64,000 nucleotides of DNA from Bacteroidia bacterium (GCA_030430205.1 JAUIGE010000014.1:104341-168340), one strand, 5' to 3'; counted from the stretch's first letter, positions 11,089-19,669 are shown. The notes: a model not told the origin generated them from the letters alone. Numbers and translations are program-made.

Positions 11089-11187
11089 TTTACAATTTAG
11101 CCCGAGAAAATCAAAAATGAATTTATTATTTAGCCCGAGTATTTTGTAAGTCCATTTACAAATTAGCCCGAGTATTTTGAAAATGCT
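11089..11187. repeat. three 33-bp direct repeats upstream of the DUF4143 ATPase gene
   Basis: Units start at 11089, 11122 and 11155. Each carries the core TTAGCCCGAG (11097-11106, 11130-11139, 11163-11172) preceded by TTTA-rich sequence and followed by A/T-rich sequence. The exact 33-base spacing is about three helical turns. They fill the space between the stop of the CotH gene and the start of the ATPase gene (both minus strand), so they lie where the ATPase promoter must be. Read on the coding strand the core is CTCGGGCTAA. They may be operator sites for an autoregulator. They are too short and adjacent for a CRISPR array. Confidence 0.85.
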
Positions 11188-11190
11188 CTT

Positions 11191-12807
11191 TTAACCCTTC
11201 ATCCATTTCCCCCGAAACAAGGCCTCTCCCCTCCGTTCCAATCTATAGAAATAGATGCCAGGTGCCAGATGCTCCACAGGAATTCTCAATTCGCCTGCTT
11301 TTGCATCCATGCTATGCACCCGCTGTCCGAGGGAATTGAAGAGAATCAATTGTTCATTGCCTTTCAGGCCACTTAGCTCAAACACCAGGGTGTTTTTAAC
11401 GGGATTGGGATAAAAGGACAGGCCTAAGAGGATTTCAGGCCGATCTATCGGAACCATTGCTTCGCAAGTGCCAAACATATTGGCATCCAGCCAGGTCATG
11501 CGGTTGCGGATCCAGTTTTTGAGGTAGTTGATTTCGTCGGCATAGGTATTCCCGACAAAATTATTGGGCCAGACATGGGTGCCGAGGATGGGCCAGCGCT
11601 GAAAATTGCGCTGCTCGGCTTCAGCCAAAAGGCTGACCTGCGCATCCACAAATGCCAACATACTGTCAGTATGCAAAGGGCCCATTCGCAGCGCTTCCCA
11701 ACGGCATTTCAGGTCATTGGCAAAGCGGGGGTCCTGGCGTACCATGCGGTCCCACCAAAAGGGGTTTACCCATTGGTCTCCTCCACAATAGAGGTTGAAA
11801 TCCATTTCCCAGCCCGTAGTCAGGCCGCCCTGGCAATAGTCAGCATTGCCCCAGGCCAGGTTGAAGTCCCATAAGGGACCCATCACCAGTTTTCCGCCAT
11901 CGCTGTCTCTTTCTTTGTAAAAAAAGGTACTCAGCCGATAGCCATCCACGTTTTTGCTGATTTCATTGGAAATGAAAAAATCCATAAACGACCTTCTGTC
12001 AATGAAGGGGGAATAGCCCGTAACCGTATCCCGAAAGGATACCCGTTTCAGCGCATTTTCAAAATTCGTGACATGGGTTTGGATATAGCTCCGCTGGCTG
12101 GGCTCCAGCTCATGCCACTCAGGATCGTGCAGCTGAAAGTCTGTAACAGCCCCCCCTCCCACGATGGGGCGATAGGGCGAAACCCATGAAATGGGCGTGC
12201 CGCCCGTGGTTTTATCTATTTTGATGATATAGCCGCCCGTCAGCGCATCTCCCTGGGTATCCGCAGCTGTCAATTCCGCGATGTCTACGCGCCCTTTATC
12301 CTGCTTGATTTTTTCCATAAAAACATAGACGCCCATATACTCGCCATTCAGAACCACCTCACAGAACTGTGTTCGGGGTGCCCAATGGCCCATTTTGCGG
12401 GAAAACCCATAGCTCAACACATTGCGCATCAGGGACTTATCGGAATAGGGGGCGTAGAGCACCCAATCATTTTCTTTGCGCCAGCCAAAGAGAGGCACAT
12501 TGTTGTTATTGCCGCTGCTGTCGCGGGTTTCTATGCCGTATTGTTTTTTGGGAAACCAGGCGGAAGTGGAGCCTCTTTCTTCTATCCCGATGAAGCCGTC
12601 ATATTCATTGAAAGCATCGCTGAGGGAATTGCGCTGGCTGCCCGGATTATGGATAATGCCCATGCGGGCTGTAATTTTGGGTTCGTTGGGAATGGGTCGC
12701 CCCATGGTTTCTATAACAACGATGGGCAGGTTGGAACTGCTAAAAGTTACCTGAGCAAAGGTATTCAGACATGCTAACAGGGCAAGAAAGAAGAAAAAAT
12801 GCTTCAT
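11191..12807 (-). CDS. CotH kinase-like secreted protein with T9SS sorting domain
   Basis: 538 residues. Signal peptide MKHFFFFLALLACLNTFAQ. The body is CotH-like: GIEERGSTSAWFPKKQYGIE, ENDWVLYAPYSDKSLMRN, NGEYMGVYVFMEKIKQDKGR, and GPLWDFNLAWGNADYC, which carries the catalytic-type Asp. CotH proteins are atypical protein kinases that phosphorylate spore-coat proteins in Bacillus; the bacterial secreted members are less understood. The last about 75 residues (FYPNPVKNTLVFEL ... LAPGIYFYRLERRG) form a T9SS type A sorting domain, so the protein should cross the outer membrane and be attached or released. It is monocistronic. The function outside the cell is unknown. Confidence 0.85.
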   Translation of the reverse strand: MKHFFFFLALLACLNTFAQVTFSSSNLPIVVIETMGRPIPNEPKITARMGIIHNPGSQRNSLSDAFNEYDGFIGIEERGSTSAWFPKKQYGIETRDSSGNNNNVPLFGWRKENDWVLYAPYSDKSLMRNVLSYGFSRKMGHWAPRTQFCEVVLNGEYMGVYVFMEKIKQDKGRVDIAELTAADTQGDALTGGYIIKIDKTTGGTPISWVSPYRPIVGGGAVTDFQLHDPEWHELEPSQRSYIQTHVTNFENALKRVSFRDTVTGYSPFIDRRSFMDFFISNEISKNVDGYRLSTFFYKERDSDGGKLVMGPLWDFNLAWGNADYCQGGLTTGWEMDFNLYCGGDQWVNPFWWDRMVRQDPRFANDLKCRWEALRMGPLHTDSMLAFVDAQVSLLAEAEQRNFQRWPILGTHVWPNNFVGNTYADEINYLKNWIRNRMTWLDANMFGTCEAMVPIDRPEILLGLSFYPNPVKNTLVFELSGLKGNEQLILFNSLGQRVHSMDAKAGELRIPVEHLAPGIYFYRLERRGEALFRGKWMKG

Positions 12808-12917
12808 GTGGATCTAAGATTTTTGTTCGGGTAAATTAAAGCAATTAAGCCGAAAAGGGCCCGATCCCCAAAAGTATGTGCAGATATTGGCCATCGATGA
12901 TTTTCGTTTTGTCAAAA

Positions 12918-12948
12918 TTGACTATTACTGCTTAAACATGTATATTTT
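12918..12948 (+). promoter_or_regulatory. candidate Bacteroidota-type promoter of the serine hydrolase gene
   Basis: TTG at 12918-12920, a 20-base spacer, then TATATTTT at 12941-12948. This matches the TTG/TAnnTTTG pattern of the Bacteroidota sigma factor at all but the last position. The ATG of the lipoprotein gene follows 48 bases later. Confidence 0.4.
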
Positions 12949-12996
12949 AGCTTGTATGTAAAAAGCCCCCTATTTTAACCTGTAATCCTTCTTGCC

Positions 12997-14190
12997 ATGA
13001 GAAACCATTTTTTTCTCTCCCTGCTCCTTTCCCTGGCCCTCCTTTGGACCGCCTGCGAACCTGACGAACCCGTCCTCTGCGATCCTACCCCCCAATTTGA
13101 CATCGATATTTTTATCCAAAATATAAAGGCAGAACTTGACGATGTCTCAGCGTATCAACTGGTAGTCAATCAAAATGGCAACCTCTACCAGGCCGCTGAC
13201 AGCGGCAATTCCATCTTCGCCGGAGATCCCGGCGGCGAGATCGCCATGACTGTCGACACGCGCATGAATGTCGCCAGCGTGAGCAAATTCATCGGCACCA
13301 TCGCCATGATGCAGGTGCTTGAAAAGCATGGCATCGGCATAGAACAGCCGATATACAACTACCTGCCTGACAGCTGGAAGGCCGCTGTACATGCAGATCA
13401 TTTTGATCCGGGTTCCAATTATTGGGTGAGTTTCAGGAATATGATGCGGATGGAATCCGGCATTCAATTTACGGCGAACAACTGGTCGCCGGGACCTATG
13501 CCCAATACGACGCAAATGCGTCAGGCATTTCGGTCACCGGCCGATCCGGCCCGCTGGGGTGTATATCAGAATGGCAATTTTACGCTCATCCGTGTGCTGA
13601 TCGGAGAGATTGAATTCAATCTTGATGAGAATGATGCCAATTATGATTTGAATTGTGCCAATTCGTATTTCAACTATATCAAAGCAAATATTTTTGATCC
13701 GCTCAATCTCAGTCCGCCGATGAGCATCGCAGAGGTGAATACCTACTATACGGGCAATTTTACCCGCGGCCATCAATGGCCATTCAATCCTGCTTTCCAG
13801 GATGGCAATGGCAATGTAGGCTGGGGTGCGACCAGCGATCCCCAAACGAATGGCGGCTCCGGCGGACTCGTTTTGTCCGCCATGGACCTGGCCAAGATCC
13901 TGGCCTATTTCCGCCATGATGATACGGAAACGATCATCTCTGAAAGTCAGCGAATAAGCATTTTGGATCATGAACTGGGTTTAACAGAATCTACTGATGG
14001 CGTGCACGGCCGCTATCAGAGCAAAGGCGGCACCCGCGGCCCGGAGACAGGGACTTCGCGAGCGCTGCGAAGCAGGATCATGTTCTTTCCGGGAGGCATA
14101 GAAGCGGTGCTACTCTCCAATTGCAATATCACGACCATGGGGTCGATTTTGAGGGATGCCTATGATGATGCCTGGGTGAATCCCTGCTAA
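12997..14190 (+). CDS. beta-lactamase-fold serine hydrolase lipoprotein
   Basis: 397 residues. Lipoprotein signal with LLWTAC (Cys20). The serine beta-lactamase/DD-peptidase fold is shown by the SxxK motif SVSK (Ser94, Lys97) in 'MNVASVSKFIGTIAMMQV', followed by IYNYLPDSWK and MMRMESGI. The YxN-type element may be YQNGN (about residue 190), and GGSGGLVLSAMDLAKIL matches the conserved 'GGl.sTa.DlakF' helix. The usual KTG box is not clear (SKGGTRGPETG may replace it). Such proteins act as esterases or peptidases in the periplasm or at the surface; the substrate is not predictable. It is convergent with the STAND NTPase gene, with only 3 bases between the stops. Confidence 0.8.
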   Translation: MRNHFFLSLLLSLALLWTACEPDEPVLCDPTPQFDIDIFIQNIKAELDDVSAYQLVVNQNGNLYQAADSGNSIFAGDPGGEIAMTVDTRMNVASVSKFIGTIAMMQVLEKHGIGIEQPIYNYLPDSWKAAVHADHFDPGSNYWVSFRNMMRMESGIQFTANNWSPGPMPNTTQMRQAFRSPADPARWGVYQNGNFTLIRVLIGEIEFNLDENDANYDLNCANSYFNYIKANIFDPLNLSPPMSIAEVNTYYTGNFTRGHQWPFNPAFQDGNGNVGWGATSDPQTNGGSGGLVLSAMDLAKILAYFRHDDTETIISESQRISILDHELGLTESTDGVHGRYQSKGGTRGPETGTSRALRSRIMFFPGGIEAVLLSNCNITTMGSILRDAYDDAWVNPC

Positions 14191-14193
14191 GCA

Positions 14194-17100
14194 TCAGGCA
14201 GATAATCCCTCCATATCCGACAACATGTCCAGCAGATTGTACCGAATGCGGTTCAGAGAAAGCTGCTCATCCTGATTGGAGATAATCCCTTTGCGGGATT
14301 CGTTTTTGGTGCGGTTGTACCTGCTTTCCAGCAGGATGATGTCATTTTCGAGTTCGGGATTTACTTTTTTCAACATAGTGCGCGTCATGTCGATGGCCTT
14401 TTGCAGTTCGTCTTTGGCGACCATCTGCCGGATATCATCCACCGAAAAGCCTGGCTCGTCGTCCGGGGCAGAGCTTTCAGACGCGCTGTCTTCCTCTTTT
14501 GCAAAAAGATCATCATACTCCCTGCGGTCCCGCTGCTCCAGAAATTTTGCCAGGTCGAGCAGGTTCAGCTCAAAGGTACCAGCCTCGCTGATGTCATTGA
14601 GCTGGAGGTTGAAGCGGTTGAAGAGAAATTGTTCGATTTCGCCTTTGGTCGTGAAGACCTTTTTCAAGCTGTCATGCAGATCATGGAAGAATTCTCCGAG
14701 AAGGGCTTTTTCATCTATTTCATTTAGAAATACTTCAAAATCACGACGCTTGATCTCATTTTGATCTCCATTTAGTGGTTTTTTCAGGTTTTGGTTTTTG
14801 AAACGAAAAGGTCTGGGAATGTCCATTTGAAAAAAGGCCTCTCCCTTTTCTTCCTTTTCCATTTCCCTGAAAAAACTTTTTTTACCCAAACGACTTTCCA
14901 GGATGAGATGCAGGATGATTCGCTCATGGTTCCACAAAAAAACAGGACTGGGGTGTTTTTGATGGATTACGGAAGCTTCTTCAATCGCTTTCAGCGCCTT
15001 CGGATAATCGCGCTGAGCCTCATAGACCCGAGCCTCCAATATCCGGGACCTGAGGTCGGGTGGCCACAGACTTCGGATGTTGGCGAGCTGCCTGCTTAGC
15101 TCTCTGTCATTGCCCAGACGAAAATGCATTTTCGCTTCATGGTACATCAGGCTGCTCGGTTCTGTCCGCTGCGGATAGCGGGCGAGAAGTTTGGCGATTT
15201 CCTGCAGGCTCAGCTCATCCCCTTCTTCTATTGTTTTATCTATTTGAAGGGAAAGGTAAAATTCCAACTCCCGCGCAGGCGCTTTTTCCATCACATCTCC
15301 CGCCACGGTGATGCCCAGGCGGGTCGCAAGTGCCATATAGATGGCCAGTGGCAATTCTGTGAGCGATGACTCAAGATAAGGTCGCATATCTTCCTGGAAA
15401 TACTGATCAATCAGATAGGGACTTTCTTCCAGTTTGAGCCTGTGATACAGGTACTCCGCCCGATCCTCGGGCGTCTTTGCCCCTTCATAAAATGCGATGG
15501 CATTTTCATGGATAAGCTTCGCTTTTTCCCTATCCTCCTGCACGATCAGCTCATAGAGCGCTACGCGCAAATCCTGCCTGAAAGTCAGGCTGCCATGGCT
15601 CTCACTCAGCAGAAAAGTCTCTTTCTGCAAGCGCTCATAAATGGCTTCCGCCTGCAAGGCATTGATCTCACCCAGGCTACAGGGGCCTGCCAGCACATGC
15701 TGTATGACAGCGGGATTGATCTTGCGAACCAGCATGCCGGGCACGGCCATTTTGCGCACTTCCTCATCATGGATATGATCCAGGTTGCGGCGCACCAGCT
15801 GGCCCTGTATGCGTTTTTCGTCTATGCGCGAAAAAAGGTGGCGGGTCTGCACGCCGCCAATTCCCTCACCATCAGCGTCATTCTGCTTCACGACTTCTGC
15901 CGCCAGCTGCAAGGTGAGCGGATTCCCCCCGAGTTTGCGGGCGATCTGCGCGGCAAGGGCATCGTCTTTCACGCCCTTGGCTTTGAGGTAGCCCCGTGCA
16001 GCCTGCTCATCGAAAGTGGTGAGGTGCATTTTCTCAAATTTGAGAGAGGTAGCCACCAGGTCTGAGCGCCCCACCACAATGGGGCGGAAGCGCGGCACTG
16101 CCTCGCCGACCTCCTGTAAAAATTGAAAGAGGTTGTTCAATTCGGAGAAGGTCGCCCGATACTGAGCTTCCTCAAAGGAATCCAGCACCAGCAAAACAGG
16201 GATGTCAATTCTGCTGAGATCTTCCTCAAAACGGGAGAGGTATTGGCGATGAATCGCTTCCAGGATGATCCCCCGCGAAGAGCCCCGGGACTTGGTCTTT
16301 GCGCCTCTGTCTGCACGGCTTTCACCTGTCTCCAGGTAGGTGAGGATGTCATAGCGAATATCGTCAAAGAGGCCCGCATGTTGCGGAAACTGTATTTTCA
16401 ATTGGTGAAGGCCTTCAGCGGCGAGCTGCAAGGGCTCGGAGATGGAGAGGCCGGGCCTGTCAAAATCGAGGTAAATGAAGGGGATTTTGCGGGCAACATC
16501 CTGCTCTGCATGTTGCAAAATGAATTTTGCGATGAGGGTGGATTTGCCGATGCCGCCGATGCCGGAGAGCAGCAGGGGCGGCTTCTCGCGCCAGTTGATG
16601 ACCTGGCGAAAAAGCTTTTCGGCTTTGCCGATCAGGGTGCGCTGCGGCAGCCAGTCGATGTACTTGGTGATGCGGTCGAGTTCGCTGGCGCGTCCCTGGA
16701 AGTTTTCTGTCAGCTTGCGGAAAGGGCGCAGCAGTTCTTCGCGCTTGATGAGGCTGTTGATTTCTTCTTTGTCGGGGAGCGACAAATCCGTGACGGAAAG
16801 CCATTCCACCAGCCGGTAAATCAGCACGAGCTGTGAGAGATCCTGCTTGCTCAGCTCCGGCATGTTGCCGTTTATCATGCTTTCATAAAGCCGCTGGCTG
16901 TCATCTGAAGGCCTGGCCTTGCGTTTTTGGAGTGTAGGCAAAAGCAGCTTTTGCGAAGAGAGGAAAGCCAGGCTTTCCTGGCGCTGGTGGTCTCTCAGGC
17001 TGTAAAGGCCTGTTTTCTTATTCTGGAAGCATTTTTCCAGTAAAAAAGCGACATCCTCTTCCTCCATTTTGTAGCCCAAAACAGCCTGCGTTTCCGCGAC

Positions 17101-17232
17101 TATATCTTCTATGCGAAACTGAATCTGCAGCGCTGCCAGGCCCAGAAAAGGCTTTTCCGGGCGTTTTTCTTTGGATTCGTTCAGGATGTCCTGAATCAAC
17201 TGGTCCAGATCTATTTTTTCTTGTTCCATCAT
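14194..17232 (-). CDS. STAND NTPase with C-terminal EAD11-like adaptor domain
   Basis: 1012 residues. After an N-terminal region of about 200 residues without a recognised family comes a STAND/NACHT-like ATPase: Walker A GIGGIGKST (about residue 229), Walker B PVLLVLDSFEEAQ (about 349), IVVGRSDL, and the GxP-type motif GGNPLTLQLAAEV (about 437) diagnostic of STAND proteins. A helical, TPR-like region (about 590-800) follows. The C-terminal 80 residues (VRQMVAKDELQKAI-like start, then ENDIILLESRYNRTKNESRK, then RIRYNLLDMLSDM) match the effector-associated domain EAD11, a small homotypic adaptor. STAND proteins act as threat-sensing switches that recruit effectors. The gene starts 5 bases after the iSTAND-like gene, so the two are co-transcribed. 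Confidence 0.8.
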   Translation of the reverse strand: MMEQEKIDLDQLIQDILNESKEKRPEKPFLGLAALQIQFRIEDIVAETQAVLGYKMEEEDVAFLLEKCFQNKKTGLYSLRDHQRQESLAFLSSQKLLLPTLQKRKARPSDDSQRLYESMINGNMPELSKQDLSQLVLIYRLVEWLSVTDLSLPDKEEINSLIKREELLRPFRKLTENFQGRASELDRITKYIDWLPQRTLIGKAEKLFRQVINWREKPPLLLSGIGGIGKSTLIAKFILQHAEQDVARKIPFIYLDFDRPGLSISEPLQLAAEGLHQLKIQFPQHAGLFDDIRYDILTYLETGESRADRGAKTKSRGSSRGIILEAIHRQYLSRFEEDLSRIDIPVLLVLDSFEEAQYRATFSELNNLFQFLQEVGEAVPRFRPIVVGRSDLVATSLKFEKMHLTTFDEQAARGYLKAKGVKDDALAAQIARKLGGNPLTLQLAAEVVKQNDADGEGIGGVQTRHLFSRIDEKRIQGQLVRRNLDHIHDEEVRKMAVPGMLVRKINPAVIQHVLAGPCSLGEINALQAEAIYERLQKETFLLSESHGSLTFRQDLRVALYELIVQEDREKAKLIHENAIAFYEGAKTPEDRAEYLYHRLKLEESPYLIDQYFQEDMRPYLESSLTELPLAIYMALATRLGITVAGDVMEKAPARELEFYLSLQIDKTIEEGDELSLQEIAKLLARYPQRTEPSSLMYHEAKMHFRLGNDRELSRQLANIRSLWPPDLRSRILEARVYEAQRDYPKALKAIEEASVIHQKHPSPVFLWNHERIILHLILESRLGKKSFFREMEKEEKGEAFFQMDIPRPFRFKNQNLKKPLNGDQNEIKRRDFEVFLNEIDEKALLGEFFHDLHDSLKKVFTTKGEIEQFLFNRFNLQLNDISEAGTFELNLLDLAKFLEQRDRREYDDLFAKEEDSASESSAPDDEPGFSVDDIRQMVAKDELQKAIDMTRTMLKKVNPELENDIILLESRYNRTKNESRKGIISNQDEQLSLNRIRYNLLDMLSDMEGLSA

Positions 17233-17237
17233 CTTCT

Positions 17238-18374
17238 TCAGAATTCGCTTTCAATGATTTTTTTTGTCAGCTTCTGCCGCACGCCTTTATACAGTTTTTC
17301 TGCATTATCGCCCACCTTTTCCACATTTTCATCATTATCTACAAAAAGCAACATGCCTTTGGTGACAAATGCATCTTCCGGCTCCAGCCAATCCTGGTAG
17401 CGGGGATCTTCAGCCATGATAGAAGCGTGGAGCTTGGATAAAAACTGCCGAAAGCCCTCTTCATCAAATGCAGAGAGGGTATTTTCCTCAAAAGGAATAT
17501 TGGCCGTATTGAGTTGCTCTATGCCTTCTTTTCGGTAGCCTGCCAGCAGCAAAAAACCCGGCGCATTTTCTATGGTGAGTTTTCCGGCAAGGCCGGTGAT
17601 AAAGTCAAAGACCTGATCTGAAACCGTTTTGTCAAAGTGGTCTATAAAAAATAAAAATACCTGGCCTTTTTCTTCCAAATGCACCTTCAGGCTCGTCAGA
17701 AAGGACTGATATTTAAAGTCTTTGCCGAGCTTCACATCCAGCTCGCGATAATGCGGGGCCATGCCCAGAGCGATCGCCAGGTGCTTGGCGATGTGTACCG
17801 GAAAGACCATTTCGTCTTCATTTCGTTCCAAATCCTCCCTCAGATCAATTTTTTCAAAAGTAAAAATCCTGGATTCCGTGGCCAGGTGGCTGAAATAATT
17901 TTTCAGGTAGGACAGGCCCGAGCGGGATTTGCCATGCAAAATCAGCACCTCAGAACGCTGCCCATGCAGCATCTGGTAAAAGTAAAATTTGGTTTCCCTC
18001 CGATTGATAAAAAGCTTATTCCTTTTCTGTACCAGGACATGGTCAAAAAGGGATTTTTTGAGCTGGAAATCGCCATTGGCGCTCTGCTCTACGACCTCAT
18101 TGAATCGCTGAAACAAGCGCTTCACCGCATCATTCAGCGGAAATTGCTGGTGATAGGTCATCACAAAATAGGGCAGGCTTCCCCGCACATTGAGGGCTTG
18201 CAGGAAATGCCATTTCCCATCTTCAAATGCGGTAGTAGGCGCATTGACTTCGTTGTATCCGACCTGCAATTGGGCGGCATCCATCATGCCGATAAATGCC
18301 ATGAATGGCCCGGGATCGGGATGGGTTTGCAGCAGGGCTGCTTTGAGTTCGAGGAGGAGGTCGTGGGGTATCAT
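17238..18374 (-). CDS. probable inactive STAND (iSTAND)-like protein with N-terminal adaptor-like region
   Basis: 378 residues. Residues 1-95 are a small helical unit (LLLELKAALLQTHPDPGPFM ... LNDAVKRLFQRFNEV) that could be an effector-associated domain. From about residue 115 the segment KLFINRRETKFYFYQML, then SEVLILHGKSRSGLSYLKNY, resembles iSTAND proteins ('FiNR ... vl.l.G...sGKSy'). The Walker A here is HGKSRSGLSY: the Lys before Ser is replaced by Leu, so ATP hydrolysis is unlikely. A Walker B-like strand (VFLFFIDHFDK) is at about 241. The inferred role is a scaffold or regulator between the protease and the STAND NTPase. It lies 5 bases before the STAND gene and 191 bases after the protease gene. 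Confidence 0.6.
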   Translation of the reverse strand: MIPHDLLLELKAALLQTHPDPGPFMAFIGMMDAAQLQVGYNEVNAPTTAFEDGKWHFLQALNVRGSLPYFVMTYHQQFPLNDAVKRLFQRFNEVVEQSANGDFQLKKSLFDHVLVQKRNKLFINRRETKFYFYQMLHGQRSEVLILHGKSRSGLSYLKNYFSHLATESRIFTFEKIDLREDLERNEDEMVFPVHIAKHLAIALGMAPHYRELDVKLGKDFKYQSFLTSLKVHLEEKGQVFLFFIDHFDKTVSDQVFDFITGLAGKLTIENAPGFLLLAGYRKEGIEQLNTANIPFEENTLSAFDEEGFRQFLSKLHASIMAEDPRYQDWLEPEDAFVTKGMLLFVDNDENVEKVGDNAEKLYKGVRQKLTKKIIESEF

Positions 18375-18389
18375 GGGGAAGGTGGTTTG

Positions 18390-18459
18390 GGGTTTCGGGT
18401 TTTGAGTTTTGGGTTTCGAGTTTTGGGTTTCGGGTTTCGGGTTTTGGGTTTTGAGTTTT
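18390..18459. repeat. heptanucleotide array, 10 x 7 bp (GGGTTTC / GGGTTTT / GAGTTTT)
   Basis: Ten units in register, with variation at positions 2 and 7. It lies between the protease gene and the iSTAND-like gene of the same cassette, 15 bases upstream of the latter's ATG, so it is either in its 5' leader or in the promoter. Confidence 0.85.
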
Positions 18460-18465
18460 GGGGGG

Positions 18466-18561
18466 GAGTGGACGCAGATTAGTTATGATTATTATGATAA
18501 AGATTATGTTTAAATACAGCGAAAATCATAATGATCATAATAAATCTGCGTCAATTCTTCC
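18466..18561. repeat. GACGC-ended palindromic element, copy A
   Basis: AGTGGACGCAGATT at the left end pairs with AATCTGCGTCAATTCTTCC at the right end. The centre (GATTATTATGATAAAG, then AATCATAATGATCATAAT) is also self-complementary. Related elements lie at 19704, 44845 and 46402. It separates the protease gene from the rest of the cassette. Confidence 0.65.
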
Positions 18562-18565
18562 TCTT

Positions 18566-19669
18566 CTAAAGCGTAATTCCCTTCAATTTCAAATCATCAG
18601 CAATCCGCCGAGCCACAACCCCCTGGTTGTACTTCGGATTCCAGTTGGGGTCGCCCATATTGTGCAGGGCGATCCACTCAAATTTTTCATTGAAGCAAGG
18701 CGAGCCTGAGGAGCCCTTGAGGGTATTGACTTTATATCGCAAGCGGATTTTTTTGCTGTCGGTGCCTTCGCTTTGGCTGAAGCCAAAGGCTACTTTCTGG
18801 GGGCTGCCTTCGGGATGTTGCACGATGATGATGTGCCCGGCTTTGAAGAGCTGTGCCGGGGAATCCGGCAGCTTGATCCAGCCGCGCGTCGCGGCGCCCA
18901 TGGGCGTACCGCCCGGCATGGGGCCAAAGGCCTCCTCCCCTATCGGGCGCGCCAGGCGCAGCAGCGCATAGTCCAGCCTGTCCTGCGGCCAGGCGATATC
19001 CAGCTCATCAGAGCCCTGCACATCCCAATCGCTGTATTTGCTGCTGGCCAGCAAGGCATCATCGGCCAGGCCGACGCGCAGGCCCGCATGGATGCTGCTG
19101 CCATCAGGCAGCACTTTGTAATCAAACAGGCAGTTGATTGTCGTCACGCTTTGGGGAGCCTTGATCCAGGCTTCCACCACATGGTAATTTGTCAACAACA
19201 AATCCGGCCCCACCAGGAAGCCTGTTCCCCAGGCAGAGCCTGTGTCTCTTTCCACCTCGATGCGGCAGACGCATCTTTCGATTTTGGCCATTTCGCGCAG
19301 CATGACTGCGATATCCATAAAGGGATTGGCGTTGACGAGCTGCTGTAAGGCGCTCATATCCAGGGAAGTGGCTTCTTTCTCCTGGTAGCCCTGGCTACCG
19401 ATGCCCAGGGTATATGCCAGTTTGAGGACGGCCTCATGATCGGGATGCTCCGCCAAAAAGGCGTCTATCAGCTGGCCTTGCCAGCCCTGCTGGTTGGCAG
19501 CTTTGACAAACTCAAAGGTCTGCACCGTGAAAGGCGAAAGAAAAGACACATGGCTCAGGAACTTTTTATCCAGCCTGATTTCCGTAAATGGCCGGATCGT
19601 CATGATGTCATAATGATCCTCGAGTGCGGTTTTGAGTATGCCTTTTTCAGGTCCGGTGAGTTGTCGCAT
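18566..19669 (-). CDS. EAD1-like domain fused to trypsin-like serine protease
   Basis: 367 residues, no signal peptide, so cytoplasmic. Residues 1-95 (LTGPEKGILKTALEDHYD ... TFEFVKAANQQGWQGQLIDA ... HPDHEAVLKL) match the effector-associated domain EAD1, a death-like adaptor. From about residue 125 a trypsin/HtrA-type protease follows: GTGFLVGPDLLLTNYHVVEA (His163), LDYALLRL (Asp233) and LKGSSGSPCF (Ser321). The triad is complete. EAD-protease fusions are known from computational work on bacterial conflict systems, in which a STAND NTPase recruits the effector by EAD-EAD contact. The 191-base gap to the next gene holds a heptamer array and a palindrome. The protease is the likely effector. Confidence 0.8.
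   Translation of the reverse strand: MRQLTGPEKGILKTALEDHYDIMTIRPFTEIRLDKKFLSHVSFLSPFTVQTFEFVKAANQQGWQGQLIDAFLAEHPDHEAVLKLAYTLGIGSQGYQEKEATSLDMSALQQLVNANPFMDIAVMLREMAKIERCVCRIEVERDTGSAWGTGFLVGPDLLLTNYHVVEAWIKAPQSVTTINCLFDYKVLPDGSSIHAGLRVGLADDALLASSKYSDWDVQGSDELDIAWPQDRLDYALLRLARPIGEEAFGPMPGGTPMGAATRGWIKLPDSPAQLFKAGHIIIVQHPEGSPQKVAFGFSQSEGTDSKKIRLRYKVNTLKGSSGSPCFNEKFEWIALHNMGDPNWNPKYNQGVVARRIADDLKLKGITL

Noticed and set aside
11089..11187. CRISPR-like repeats
   Set aside because: Only the 10-base core is conserved, and with three 33-bp units there is no repeat/spacer pattern.
14194..19669. Gasdermin or pore-forming effector in or near the STAND cassette
   Set aside because: Protease-STAND loci sometimes carry a gasdermin, but no frame here shows its features; the neighbours are a serine hydrolase lipoprotein and an Rpn gene.
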